64,000 nt of DNA from Mesorhizobium sp. INR15. Its GTDB lineage: Bacteria > Pseudomonadota > Alphaproteobacteria > Rhizobiales > Rhizobiaceae. The position numbers and the translations under genes were made by a program. Numbering within the stretch: position 1 is the stretch's first letter; each line of letters begins with the position of its first letter. Below are positions 15,791-26,094 of the stretch, in pieces. The notes beneath the pieces were generated by a model. It saw only the letters and a program-made list of their open reading frames with translations. It did not search any database and was not told where the DNA came from. The stretch lies in NCBI RefSeq assembly GCF_015500075.1, contig NZ_CP045496.1, positions 4,660,001 to 4,724,000 on the forward strand. Reading direction: 5' to 3'.

Positions 15791-17680
15791 TTACTGCTTG
15801 GTGTTCAGGTCAGTTCCCAGCGTATCCCTGACGAAGATCATGCCGATGACCAGCGACATCGCGGCGATGACCACCGGATACCAGAGACCATAGTAGATAT
15901 CGCCCTTGTAGGCGCTGAGCGCGAAGACGGTCGCCGGAAGCAGGCCACCGAACCAGCCGTTGCCGATGTGATAAGGCAGCGACATGCCAGTGTATCGGAT
16001 GCGAGTCGGGAACATCTCGACCAGGATCGCGGCAATCGGCCCATAAACCATGGTCACGAACAGGACCAGGATGAACAGGATGCCGATTGTCATCGGCCAG
16101 TTGATTGCGGCCGAATCGGCGAACATGGCAAAGGCACCGCCACCGGGGATGCTATAGACGGTGACCTCGGGCGCTCCTGCCGCCTCGTCGGCGGTCAGCA
16201 GCTTGTCCTTGATCGCCTGATCCGCCGGAACCGTTGCCTTCTCGCCGGCACGAATGGCGGCGGCATCAAGCTTCAATTCCGGATTGGCCGCGACAAACGC
16301 ATCAAGCTTCTGGTCCGTAACCTTGATCGCGGCACGCTTCAGTGGATAGCCACCGTCCTGCAGTGACATGTTGACGGCCTTGACGAAAGCAGCGTCCTTG
16401 GCCTTGGCCTGATCGCCGGCGGCGATGGCGTCATAGGAATTCACCGTCTCATTGCCGATCTTGACTGAAGCAGCCGTTCCAGCCGCAGCCGTCGACACCA
16501 CGTCATAAGGGACCGAGTTCTTGGTGAGGAACGAAGTCGCGATGTCGCATGACGTTGTGAACTTCGCCGTACCCACCGGATTGAACTGGAATCTGCAGTC
16601 TCCAGGTGCGGCGGTTACCGTCGCGCGCGTGCTCTGCTGGGCTTTGGCGAGTGCCGGATTGGCGGCCCATGTCAAGGCTTTGAACAGCGGGAACGTGCAG
16701 ACGATCGCCAAGGCGAGCCCCGCCATGATGATAGGCTTGCGGCCGATCTTGTCGGAGAGCCAGCCGAAGACGACGAAGAATATCGAGCCGAGCGCCAGCG
16801 CGATGGCGATCATGATATTCACCGATTGCGCATCGACCTTAAGGACGTTGGTGAGGAAGAACAGCGCGTAGAACTGGCCGTTGTACCAGACCACGGCCTG
16901 ACCGGCGGTGAGGCCGAGCAATGCCAGCAGCGCAATCCTGGCGTTCTTCCACTGGCCGAAGGCTTCCGTCAGCGGCGCCTTGGAGCCCTTGCCCTCGTCC
17001 TTCATGCGCTGGAACGTCGGCGATTCCGAAAGCGACAGCCGGATCCAGATCGATATGCCGAGCAGCAGGAATGAAACAATAAACGGAATGCGCCAACCCC
17101 AGGCAGCATAGGTTTCCTTGCTCAGGGAGGCCTGCACGATCAGGATAACAATCAGCGACAGGAACAGACCGAGCGTGGCCGTCGTCTGGATCCACGAGGT
17201 GTAGTAGCCGCGTCGATTGTCGGGCGCGTGCTCGGCGACATAGGTGGCCGCACCGCCATATTCGCCACCGAGCGCCAGACCCTGCAACATGCGCAGGATA
17301 ATCAGGATCACCGGAGCCGCGATGCCAAGGGTAGCATAGCCGGGCAGCAGGCCGACCAGGAAGGTCGACAGGCCCATGATCGTCATGGTGACAAGAAATG
17401 TATATTTGCGGCCGACAAGGTCGCCGATACGGCCGAAGAGCAGAGCGCCGAACGGGCGGACCAGGAAGCCGGCGGCGAAGGCCAGCAGCGCGAAGATGTT
17501 GCGCGTCGCTTCTGGAATGGTTGGGCTGAAAAACGTCGAGCCGATAAACACCGCGAGCGAACCGTAGAGATAGAAATCGTACCATTCGAAAACAGTGCCG
17601 AGCGAGGAAGCGAAGATGACTTTCTTCTCCTCCCGCGTCATGCCGCGGCTTGCTCCGCCGGCGGTCGATGCCATAGCCAT
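15791..17680 (-). CDS. MFS transporter (MHS-like) with large extracytoplasmic insertion
   Basis: The 629-residue protein is a major facilitator of the metabolite:H+ symporter type. MHS signatures are ASSLGTVFEWYDFYLYG at residues 24-40, GRIGDLVGRKYTF at 83-95, and LGGEYGGAATYVAEHAP at 137-153. The start MAMASTAGG (17680) follows CGGGAGGA; the open frame extends upstream without a better start. Family members are usually about 430-550 residues. The extra length is a hydrophilic block of about 185 residues (340-525) after the SDKIGRKP half, with two cysteines (C362, C378). The substrate is unknown, possibly a carboxylate or osmolyte. Confidence 0.88.
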   Translation of the reverse strand: MAMASTAGGASRGMTREEKKVIFASSLGTVFEWYDFYLYGSLAVFIGSTFFSPTIPEATRNIFALLAFAAGFLVRPFGALLFGRIGDLVGRKYTFLVTMTIMGLSTFLVGLLPGYATLGIAAPVILIILRMLQGLALGGEYGGAATYVAEHAPDNRRGYYTSWIQTTATLGLFLSLIVILIVQASLSKETYAAWGWRIPFIVSFLLLGISIWIRLSLSESPTFQRMKDEGKGSKAPLTEAFGQWKNARIALLALLGLTAGQAVVWYNGQFYALFFLTNVLKVDAQSVNIMIAIALALGSIFFVVFGWLSDKIGRKPIIMAGLALAIVCTFPLFKALTWAANPALAKAQQSTRATVTAAPGDCRFQFNPVGTAKFTTSCDIATSFLTKNSVPYDVVSTAAAGTAASVKIGNETVNSYDAIAAGDQAKAKDAAFVKAVNMSLQDGGYPLKRAAIKVTDQKLDAFVAANPELKLDAAAIRAGEKATVPADQAIKDKLLTADEAAGAPEVTVYSIPGGGAFAMFADSAAINWPMTIGILFILVLFVTMVYGPIAAILVEMFPTRIRYTGMSLPYHIGNGWFGGLLPATVFALSAYKGDIYYGLWYPVVIAAMSLVIGMIFVRDTLGTDLNTKQ

Positions 17681-17865
17681 TGATGTGTCCTCCCGTGAGA
17701 CTTTCCCTCGATGCTGCGCGTTAGAATTCCCGTTCTCCTCCGAACGCGGACTCAAAGCAGCCATCACGGAAAAAATGACAGAAAGCACCCGCCAACGGCA
17801 GAGCGCCTTTGGGATTATGACTTTGGTATTAGGTGCGGTGCAAAATAAATTTTGGCAGTCGACTG

Positions 17866-18657
17866 CTAGTTCTTGAGTGCCTCAAGAACACTTGCAGCGG
17901 CCATCATGTCGCGTTTGCGGGCGGAGCGCCGTGCGACGGCCTCGGCATCTTGTCCCCACTGCTCGATCTGCCAATCCTCGTCGACGTGACCGGCGGCCCA
18001 TGCGGCCTCCGCATCAAGTTCGCCGAAATCGACCGCTAGCGCCAGCAGTGCCGACCCGGTCAACGATGTCATTACGTGAATGGCAGCCAACCGCATCGGC
18101 TCCGCACGTTGGCTGAGGTGGACACCCAGCACAGCGATGGTCTCGCGCGGCTGCTCGACATGGATGATACCTTCGGCGAGGTTGAAGCGCGCGCCAAGAA
18201 CCGCCCTCGCCCAGTCGATCACCGGGTCCCAATGCTGGTTCTGCCGCTCTACCAGCCCTTGCGGTGCGTCGGCGCGGTAGCAGAGCATATCGGACGAGGC
18301 GAAGCGCAGGATGTCCTCAAGCACTGCCTGCGGGTCGCTGGCAACGCCATCGATGGCGGTGTTGACCAGACGCATGACCGGCATCGTCACCGGATTTATG
18401 GTCTCGCCTTGCGCGGCGAATTCATCGGCCACAAGCGTTGCCGCTTTTTCCGTCGGCAGCGCCAGCAGCGCTTTGCCTGGCGTGCGCACCGGCTTGCCGT
18501 CGAGATGCACGGCAAAGCCGTTTTCGACCAGCGCCACCGCGGCGGCTTTGTAGAAGCGCTTCGGCAAGTGTGTCTTCATCTGGATCTGGGCGCGGCGCAC
18601 TGGATCCGGGTCGGACAGCTGCTTTCCGGCTTCGAGATCGTTTAGGATATCACGCAT
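17866..18657 (-). CDS. ATP12-family F1-ATPase assembly chaperone
   Basis: The 263-residue protein belongs to the ATP12 family, which in mitochondria binds the F1 alpha subunit during ATP synthase assembly and is common in alphaproteobacteria. Family hallmarks are KRFYKAAAVALVENGFAVHL, DGKPVRTPGKALLALPT, EFAAQGETINPVTMPVMRLVNTA broken over residues 79-102, and the HWDPVIDW segment. It follows the EamA permease gene by 12 bases, so it is probably the last gene of a crcB-rluC-eamA-atp12 run. Confidence 0.92.
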   Translation of the reverse strand: MRDILNDLEAGKQLSDPDPVRRAQIQMKTHLPKRFYKAAAVALVENGFAVHLDGKPVRTPGKALLALPTEKAATLVADEFAAQGETINPVTMPVMRLVNTAIDGVASDPQAVLEDILRFASSDMLCYRADAPQGLVERQNQHWDPVIDWARAVLGARFNLAEGIIHVEQPRETIAVLGVHLSQRAEPMRLAAIHVMTSLTGSALLALAVDFGELDAEAAWAAGHVDEDWQIEQWGQDAEAVARRSARKRDMMAAASVLEALKN

Positions 18658-18669
18658 GGAAATTCTCTC

Positions 18670-19584
18670 TCACACCGGCACCTGCTTGCGCGCCGGCCGG
18701 TTGACGATGATCAGGCCGGCGGCAATGAGGCCAAGCGCCAGGAAAATGCGAATGGTCAGCGGCTCATTCAAGAACAGCGCGCCACAAAGCACACCGAAAA
18801 CCGGCGACAGGAAGGTGAAACTGGACAGACCTGATGCCGGATAGCGGCGCAACAGCCAGAACCACAGAACATAGGTGAAGGCGACGATATAGACCGCCTG
18901 GAAAAGCAGCGCCAATGTCGGGAGCACGGCAGGATCGCGAATAGCCGGACCGGCAAGAGGCAGGACCAGCATACCGACAACGGCCGCGCCGGCGAGTTGA
19001 TAGAGCAAGAGCTTCTCGGCGCTCGCCTCGACCAGCTTCGATCGCTTGATGAGGATATTGGTGACGGCCCAGAAGAAACCGGAGCCGAGGCTCAACAGGT
19101 CGCCAAATAGCATGTCTCCGCCGCTAAGCTTGTCGGAAAAAACCGAGGCAAGACCGGCGAAGGCGAGCAGCAGGCCAAGCAGTTTGCGCAACGTGATCTG
19201 CTCGCCAAGCAGGAAATGGCCGCCGACCAGCATCCAGAACGGCATGGTGTTGACCAGAAGCGTGTTGCGGGCAACCGTCGTGTGCTCCAGGCCGACATAG
19301 AGGCAGAGGAACTCGATGCCGAACAGAACGCCAACGGCAATGCCGGCCAGCAGTGTTCCGTCACGACGAAACAATGCGATGCCGCGCCACCGGCACCAGA
19401 GGACGACGCATAGGCCGCCGATGACCGAGCGGGCGATCGACAGGAAAACGGGATCGTAGCCGGCATAGGAGATCTTGGCGGCGACGTAGTTCAGCCCCCA
19501 GGAAAAGGTCAGGCCGACCATGATGGCAGCGGCCGCCATATCGATCGTATCGCGGCGATCGAGTGTATCGGCGGCGCTGCTCAA
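18670..19584 (-). CDS. EamA/DMT-family permease
   Basis: The 304-residue protein has about ten hydrophobic helices in two EamA repeats. The first contains FSWGLNYVAAKISYAG, where the W-G-x-N motif marks the repeat, and LYVGLEHTTVARNTLL. The second contains FWAVTNILIKRS and TFLSPVFGVLCGALFLNEP. Such proteins export metabolites or amino acids; the substrate is not predictable. It begins one base after the rluC-like gene ends, suggesting co-translation. Confidence 0.88.
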   Translation of the reverse strand: MSSAADTLDRRDTIDMAAAAIMVGLTFSWGLNYVAAKISYAGYDPVFLSIARSVIGGLCVVLWCRWRGIALFRRDGTLLAGIAVGVLFGIEFLCLYVGLEHTTVARNTLLVNTMPFWMLVGGHFLLGEQITLRKLLGLLLAFAGLASVFSDKLSGGDMLFGDLLSLGSGFFWAVTNILIKRSKLVEASAEKLLLYQLAGAAVVGMLVLPLAGPAIRDPAVLPTLALLFQAVYIVAFTYVLWFWLLRRYPASGLSSFTFLSPVFGVLCGALFLNEPLTIRIFLALGLIAAGLIIVNRPARKQVPV

Positions 19585-19585
19585 C

Positions 19586-20566
19586 TTAATCCTCCGCGCT
19601 GGCGTCGTCGAATCCGATCAGATTCCAGCTCTGGCGCATGTGCGGCGGCATCGGCGCGGTGACATCAATGAAACCCTTGTCGGGATGCGGGATGATGATA
19701 CGCCGTGCATGCAGATGCAGCTTGTTCTGCAGGCCGCCTGGAAAGTCCCAGTTGGTGTCGGCCTCGAAATATTTGGGGTCGCCGATGATCGGGCAGCCGA
19801 TGTAAGCCGCATGGACGCGCAGCTGGTGCGTGCGGCCGGTATAGGGCTCCATCTCCAGCCAGGTCATCGTCTGGGCCGCCTGCTCGATGACGCGGTAGTA
19901 AGACACGGCGTGGTCGGCGCCCTTTTCGCCATGGTTGGCAACGCGCACGCGGTCACCGTCGGGCGTCGGCTCTTTAATCAGCCAGGTCGAGATCTTGTCC
20001 TCACGCTTGGGCGGCACGCCCTTGACCAGCGCCCAGTAGGTCTTCTTGGTTTCCCGCGCGCGAAACGCCTCGGAAAGCTTCATGGCGGCGAGCCGGGTGC
20101 GTGCGACAACCAGCACGCCCGAGGTGTCGCGGTCGAGCCGGTGGACCAGCCGCGGCTTCTCGCCCTTCTGGCTGCGCCAGGCTTCCAGCATGTCGTCGAC
20201 ATTGCGGGTAACGCCCGAGCCGCCCTGAACGGCGAGACCCGCAGGCTTGTTGAAGACAAAGACCTTGGGATCCTCATGGATCAGCATCTTCGCCAGAACG
20301 TCGGCATCACCCTGATTGCGGATCGAGTAACCGGTCAGCGCGCTTTCGCCCTTCTTGTCCACCTCGAGCGGCGGGACGCGAACCATCTGGCCCGGCTCGA
20401 CGCGGGTATCGGCCTTGACTCGGCCGCCATCGACGCGGATCTGGCCGGAACGCAGCAGCTTCTGCAGGTGGCCGAAACCAAGCCCCGGAAAGTGGGTCTT
20501 GAACCAGCGATCGAGCCGCATACCCGCCTCGCCAGCCTCCACTGTTATCTGTTCAACGCCTGCCAT
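19586..20566 (-). CDS. RluA-family rRNA pseudouridine synthase (RluC-like)
   Basis: The 326-residue enzyme isomerises uridine to pseudouridine in 23S rRNA. An S4 RNA-binding domain is at residues 10-70 (GMRLDRWFKTHFPGLGFGHL, LLRSGQIRVDGGRV). The catalytic domain has VHRLDRDTSGVLVVART near residue 140, whose Asp is the nucleophile. The YTGRTHQLRVHAAYIGCPI and GDPKY motifs follow. The S4 domain suggests RluC or RluD type. It lies 37 bases downstream of crcB. Confidence 0.9.
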   Translation of the reverse strand: MAGVEQITVEAGEAGMRLDRWFKTHFPGLGFGHLQKLLRSGQIRVDGGRVKADTRVEPGQMVRVPPLEVDKKGESALTGYSIRNQGDADVLAKMLIHEDPKVFVFNKPAGLAVQGGSGVTRNVDDMLEAWRSQKGEKPRLVHRLDRDTSGVLVVARTRLAAMKLSEAFRARETKKTYWALVKGVPPKREDKISTWLIKEPTPDGDRVRVANHGEKGADHAVSYYRVIEQAAQTMTWLEMEPYTGRTHQLRVHAAYIGCPIIGDPKYFEADTNWDFPGGLQNKLHLHARRIIIPHPDKGFIDVTAPMPPHMRQSWNLIGFDDASAED

Positions 20567-20603
20567 TATCTCGTTTTACCCGTTTCAAAGCGGGGCCATA
20601 GCA

Positions 20604-20978
20604 CTAAGGCAGGCTTCTTGCGAGCCAAAGACCCAGAAACAGGGCGATAATGGCGCCAATGACGCTGGCAAGCGCATATCCGAGTGCCGGAAGTGTCGAA
20701 CCGCGCTCCCAAAGCGTCGCGAAATCGAGCGAAAAAGCGGAGAAAGTGGTGAAGCCGCCGAGAATACCGGTGGCGACAAACAGCCTGAGCTCGTTCGAGC
20801 CGCCACGCCGCACCAGAGATGCGATGAACACGCCCATGACGAAGGAGCCGATAATGTTGATGACCATCGTGCCCCAGGGATAGTTGGGGCCGACGAGACG
20901 CAGCGCGCCGATGTTGGTGAGATGGCGGATGCCGGCGCCGATGCCACCACCAACCACAACGAGAAGCAGATTGAACAT
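20604..20978 (-). CDS. crcB: CrcB/Fluc fluoride ion channel
   Basis: The 124-residue membrane protein has four helices and the Fluc signatures GGGIGAGIRH, NIIGSFVMG, and GILGGFTTFSAFSLD. It forms a dual-topology dimer that exports fluoride. The length is typical. The gap upstream is only 32 bases, so a fluoride riboswitch directly before it is excluded; none was seen. Confidence 0.95.
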   Translation of the reverse strand: MFNLLLVVVGGGIGAGIRHLTNIGALRLVGPNYPWGTMVINIIGSFVMGVFIASLVRRGGSNELRLFVATGILGGFTTFSAFSLDFATLWERGSTLPALGYALASVIGAIIALFLGLWLARSLP

Positions 20979-21010
20979 TCCCGTTTAGTGCCCCCGCAGG
21001 GGCGTGCCGG

Positions 21011-21382
21011 TCAATCCCTTGCGCCTCCCGCAACTGGAACAACACAGACCGTCGAACGCGTCAGAAACCGTCTCTCACGCCCATTGTCGAGCGAGAACAT
21101 GCCGCCCCTGCCCGGCACCACATCGATGATCAGGTCAGTGTGTTTCCACACCTCGAATTGCGAAGCACTGATGTAGACCGGCGTCTCGTCGATCTCCCCC
21201 AGCATGACGTCATTGTCGCCGACCATGAAATCATTGCGGGGATAGCACATGGGCGAGGAACCATCGCAACAGCCGCCGGATTGATGGAACAGGACCGGCC
21301 CATGGTCCGCGATGATTTCCGCCAGAAAGCTTCTGGCCGCCGGCGTGGCCGAAACTTTTCCCAGCGAGATCTTGTCTAGCAT
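21011..21382 (-). CDS. DUF779 domain-containing protein
   Basis: The 123-residue soluble protein starts at MLDKISLGKV because GGAGG sits eight bases upstream. It contains FHQSGGCCDGSSPMCYP, the Cys-rich conserved motif of DUF779, which could bind a metal. DUF779 genes are repeatedly found directly downstream of acetaldehyde dehydrogenase genes, as here, so a role in aldehyde or alcohol oxidation is inferred. The biochemical function is unknown. Confidence 0.85.
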   Translation of the reverse strand: MLDKISLGKVSATPAARSFLAEIIADHGPVLFHQSGGCCDGSSPMCYPRNDFMVGDNDVMLGEIDETPVYISASQFEVWKHTDLIIDVVPGRGGMFSLDNGRERRFLTRSTVCVVPVAGGARD

Positions 21383-21443
21383 TCCGTCCTCCATCGTCCG
21401 GTAATCGGAACGTCGCCACACAGGCCGCGTTCCACCAGCGGCT

Positions 21444-21475
21444 GGCGCCCAATCCTGATGTCAGGAGCGGGCGCC
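21444..21475 (-). other. Strong intercistronic stem-loop
   Basis: Nested perfect arms GGCGCCC and GGGCGCC enclose TCCTGA-TG-TCAGGA, leaving only two-base bulges. It lies between the aldehyde dehydrogenase stop and the DUF779 gene. With no T-run it is more likely to protect the upstream mRNA or reduce read-through than to terminate fully. Confidence 0.6.
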
Positions 21476-21491
21476 GCAGCCTGGGAGGCGA

Positions 21492-23009
<1,518 letters not shown>

Positions 23010-23114
23010 CGTCTTCCTCCCAAGAAGCAGCACCACGGGATGCGGCGCGTCGTGGGGGAGAGTTGCGGATGAGTGGCGGCTTGTCAGCCCGGGTTTGCCA
23101 CTCGCTGGAGCCGA

Positions 23115-23134
23115 CTGTCGCAGATATGCGACAG
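23115..23134. promoter_or_regulatory. Perfect palindrome upstream of the aldehyde dehydrogenase gene
   Basis: CTGTCGCAGATATGCGACAG is a perfect 8-base inverted repeat with spacer GATA. It lies about 105 bases upstream of the aldehyde dehydrogenase start and just past the end of the regulator gene. The position and the TGTC..GACA ends suit an activator site for the AcoR-like protein. Confidence 0.6.
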
Positions 23135-23149
23135 CTGCCGACCTCAAAC

Positions 23150-24121
23150 TCAGTGCGGACGGCGGATGCCGAAGCGCGCGAGCTTGCGATGCAAGGTGGC
23201 ACGCGAAATCCCCAGATTGCTGGCGGCCGCCGAGACATTGCCATCGGCGCGTGCGATGGCGCGCTGAACCACGCCGCGCTCCGCCTCGTCCAGGTCTTCA
23301 GCTGCCTTTGCCGAACCGCCAAGGATGTCCGCGGCAGGAAGCCCCTTGGCCAAGGTCTGTTGCGTGATGCCGAGAGCAAGACGGGCCGAGCGTGTCGCTC
23401 CGATCACCAGATCGTCGGCATCGACGGCGATCAAGGCCCCGGCGCTGCGCTCAGCCACCGGCGCCAGCAGGATGCGGGCGCCGGAAAACGCCAGACGGAA
23501 ATTCTCGGCCTCGATGCGGCGCGCCGCATCGCCCACCGCGATAGCGATCAGATTGACAAAGCCTTCGGTCAGGTCCGACCGGCATGACGACACATCGAGT
23601 GCCGCCACCAGATTGCCTTCATGATCGTAGATCGGCGCGGTGGTGCAACTGAGCAGCGTGTTGCGCGAGAAGAAATGCTGGTCGCGGTGGATCGTCAGCG
23701 CGCGCTGATCGGCAAGGCATGTGCCGATGCCGTTGGTGCCCTCCGAGACCTCGCTCCAGACGGTGCCCGTCCACAAGCCCCATTCATCGAACGTGTCGTC
23801 ATCCGCGACAGAGCCGCGGCGTTCGAGCGGAATGCCTTCACGATCGGCAAGCAGCACGCAGCATCCAATGCCGCCGACTGCGAGATAAAGGCGGTCGAGG
23901 CTAGCATCCGCAGCGCGCAGCAATGGCTCTATGCGTTGTCGAGCATGCCGGAGTTCGCCTTCGGTCAGTCGTCGCGTCGCCTTTCGCTCAGCCGGATCGA
24001 GGCCATGCAATGTCAGCGAGCGCCGCCATGAGGCGACCAATGCCGAGCGGGCCGCATCGCTGCTGGCGATGGAAGCCTGGATAAAATCCGCATGATGGCC
24101 AGTCGGCTGCCGTCCGCTCAC
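23150..24121 (-). CDS. AcoR-like GAF/Fis transcriptional regulator lacking the AAA+ domain
   Basis: From GTG 24121, chosen because GGGAGGATGAG precedes it, the protein is 323 residues. The N-terminal sensor shows SWRRSLTLHGLDP and SEGTNGIGTCLADQRALTIH, the GAF signature of acetoin/aldehyde-type AcoR activators. The C-terminus is a Fis helix-turn-helix (VVQRAIARADGNVSAAASNL, SRATLHRKLARFGI). There is no sigma-54 AAA+ domain (no GAFTGA or Walker A), so it should act on sigma-70 promoters. It is directly upstream of the aldehyde dehydrogenase gene on the same strand, which it probably activates. Confidence 0.85.
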   Translation of the reverse strand: MSGRQPTGHHADFIQASIASSDAARSALVASWRRSLTLHGLDPAERKATRRLTEGELRHARQRIEPLLRAADASLDRLYLAVGGIGCCVLLADREGIPLERRGSVADDDTFDEWGLWTGTVWSEVSEGTNGIGTCLADQRALTIHRDQHFFSRNTLLSCTTAPIYDHEGNLVAALDVSSCRSDLTEGFVNLIAIAVGDAARRIEAENFRLAFSGARILLAPVAERSAGALIAVDADDLVIGATRSARLALGITQQTLAKGLPAADILGGSAKAAEDLDEAERGVVQRAIARADGNVSAAASNLGISRATLHRKLARFGIRRPH

Positions 24122-24165
24122 CTCATCCTCCCAAGGCGAATGTCGCTTCCAACTCAAAGCAGCGT

Positions 24166-24183
24166 TATATCCGCTAAGATATA
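24166..24183. promoter_or_regulatory. Inverted repeat upstream of the AcoR-like gene
   Basis: TATATC-CGCTAA-GATATA has perfect six-base arms 45 bases upstream of the GTG start. It may be a promoter-linked operator. AT-rich chance pairing cannot be excluded. Confidence 0.3.
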
Positions 24184-24286
24184 TCCATTGTCGGAGTTGT
24201 AGAGGATCGCAGCGCGACGGCGCTATAGGACGATGGTGCAAGGGTTGCGGGGAAGAGCGGCCAGCCCAAGCCCACAGCCATGATCG

Positions 24287-25930
24287 TCACCACTCAGGCG
24301 TTGTCCAGCTTGGATATTTCTCCCTGAACTCGCTGTACAGGGCGTCGATTTCGGTTTTGCTGACCGGTCGCACTTGCTCATAAAGGTAGCCGGTCACGTT
24401 GCCGGACAGCTGATATGTCGTAATGCGCCTGTACGCGGCGCCAATGCCTGTCCCTTGGACGATGTGTTGGTCCGGCAATGTCACACAGATCTGCGCGTCC
24501 GGTTGCCGGTGGATAATGGGAGGGTTGGTTACAACAATGTATTTCGATTTCAAAGATTCAGGCTGAAACTGATCACGGCTGTCAATCTGGCAAGACAAGA
24601 TCACATAATTATAAAGAACTGGGTTCATGCTGAGTAGCAGTGAATCGCTCATTATTGCGCCCGACGCAAATACTGAGAAACTGTCGCCAGTTCCGCCCTT
24701 CTTAACAAGATCATCGACCAGGCGCCTGTATTCCGCAAGATTGTCAAGATGAAGAGGAAGCGTCGCTTCCCTGGCAAAAAAATAACTTATTGGTGATAGA
24801 AGCTGGCGGCCCATTGGGAAAAACGCACCCAAAAACGCAAGGCCAGCTACGACGACCATGACCGCGTTCGCCCAGCGCCATCTCAGCGCCGGCATGGAAA
24901 CGATCGCGACAATTGCCTGGGCATAGGCAGGAAAGAGCCAAAGGAACATTGGCATTGAATGGTGACGGTCCGGGTCCTGCGTGCGGACAAAAAGCAAGAA
25001 AGTCAGTGCGGAGGCCACCGCACAAAACAAGGAAAATCTATTGCGACGCGTGATGGAAAGGTAGAGGCCGGTCCCGATCAACAGCCAGTTTGCATAGCTC
25101 AGCCGGGCTCCGAACTGATCGATCTGGGAGGCGAAATTCGTCCTATACCCGCTGTAGAGATCACCATAGTTTGTAGCCAAAATCTTGGAAATCAAAGGCA
25201 GTTGGAAAGTCAATGCGGCAGCGACAATGACGCAAATTGCGCAGGCAGCCCCTAACGCAGCCCTCCAGAGCGTTGAGAATTCTCGATCCCTTGCAGCCTG
25301 CAACAAGCAAAACAATGCCGCGGAAATCAAAAGCCCCACCACGCTGTAGGCGTACCAGCGGCGCAGCATGAATGCCAACCACAAGCACACGCCAACGCAT
25401 ATTCCGCTGATTACCGGCTCGCGAGTGAGGAACCTTGGTTTCCATAGAAAATAGGTCGCGGCAAGAAGTGCAAGGCAACCGGCAATATCTGGCCACCCAC
25501 GAAGCGTAGCCGCCCAAAATGGAGTGTAGAGAAGGGCAGCGATCCATACGGCAAGCCAGCCCCGGGATGGCTGTGTCGTGGTGACGGCTTCCAGGTAACT
25601 CAGTCTTGCCACGAAAAGGGCGGTGGGAATTAGGTATATCGTGACCACCGCAACGATGAATGAAAGCCTTGAGCCTCCAAACAGTATCTGAAACGGCATC
25701 AGCGGCACCAAGATCGCCATGCCATAGTCGTCCGTTTCGATGGAATTCTTCAGCTTGATCAGCGCCTGGATCGGGCTCTCAATCAAAAGCGCTCCCAGCT
25801 GATTAAAGCTATCGTGGTAAGCAATAAAATCCCAATAATATACGTTCTGCTCAATGCTCACGTATATCGCGCATAGAACAATGCTTATCAACGCGCTGCA
25901 AAGATATGTCTTCGTCCAAAACCCCAACAT
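24287..25930 (-). CDS. Polytopic membrane protein, possible GT-C type glycosyltransferase
   Basis: The 547-residue protein has about ten to twelve hydrophobic helices and a hydrophilic C-terminal third. The first periplasmic loop contains YYWDFIAYHDSFNQL, with acidic residues where GT-C mannosyl/arabinosyltransferases place their catalytic Asp. This resemblance is only in layout; no family was recognised. Its codons are visibly richer in A and T than neighbouring genes, suggesting transfer. The neighbour on the same strand is an LpxO-like hydroxylase upstream, so a shared envelope role is possible. Confidence 0.5.
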   Translation of the reverse strand: MLGFWTKTYLCSALISIVLCAIYVSIEQNVYYWDFIAYHDSFNQLGALLIESPIQALIKLKNSIETDDYGMAILVPLMPFQILFGGSRLSFIVAVVTIYLIPTALFVARLSYLEAVTTTQPSRGWLAVWIAALLYTPFWAATLRGWPDIAGCLALLAATYFLWKPRFLTREPVISGICVGVCLWLAFMLRRWYAYSVVGLLISAALFCLLQAARDREFSTLWRAALGAACAICVIVAAALTFQLPLISKILATNYGDLYSGYRTNFASQIDQFGARLSYANWLLIGTGLYLSITRRNRFSLFCAVASALTFLLFVRTQDPDRHHSMPMFLWLFPAYAQAIVAIVSMPALRWRWANAVMVVVAGLAFLGAFFPMGRQLLSPISYFFAREATLPLHLDNLAEYRRLVDDLVKKGGTGDSFSVFASGAIMSDSLLLSMNPVLYNYVILSCQIDSRDQFQPESLKSKYIVVTNPPIIHRQPDAQICVTLPDQHIVQGTGIGAAYRRITTYQLSGNVTGYLYEQVRPVSKTEIDALYSEFREKYPSWTTPEW

Positions 25931-26050
25931 ACGTCCTTTTCAATCGATATCATCCGCGAAGCAATATCCAGGATGAATTAACGCACATCGGAATGCAGAT
26001 TGAGGGGCCTTGGACTGGCAGCCCGCGAGGATGAGATCTCAGGCCAAGTG

Positions 26051-26078
26051 CTGCCGGCTCCGACGCCGGAGCCGGCAG
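26051..26078 (-). terminator. GC-rich stem-loop after the LpxO-like gene
   Basis: CTGCCGGCTCC-GACGCC-GGAGCCGGCAG is a perfect 11-base stem starting about 17 bases after the hydroxylase stop. No T-run follows on the minus strand, so termination may be partial. Confidence 0.55.
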
Positions 26079-26094
26079 CAAAAGAGCTTTCAGC

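Noticed and set aside
20979..21010. Possible fluoride riboswitch before crcB
   Set aside because: Only 32 bases separate crcB from the preceding gene, too short for the aptamer.
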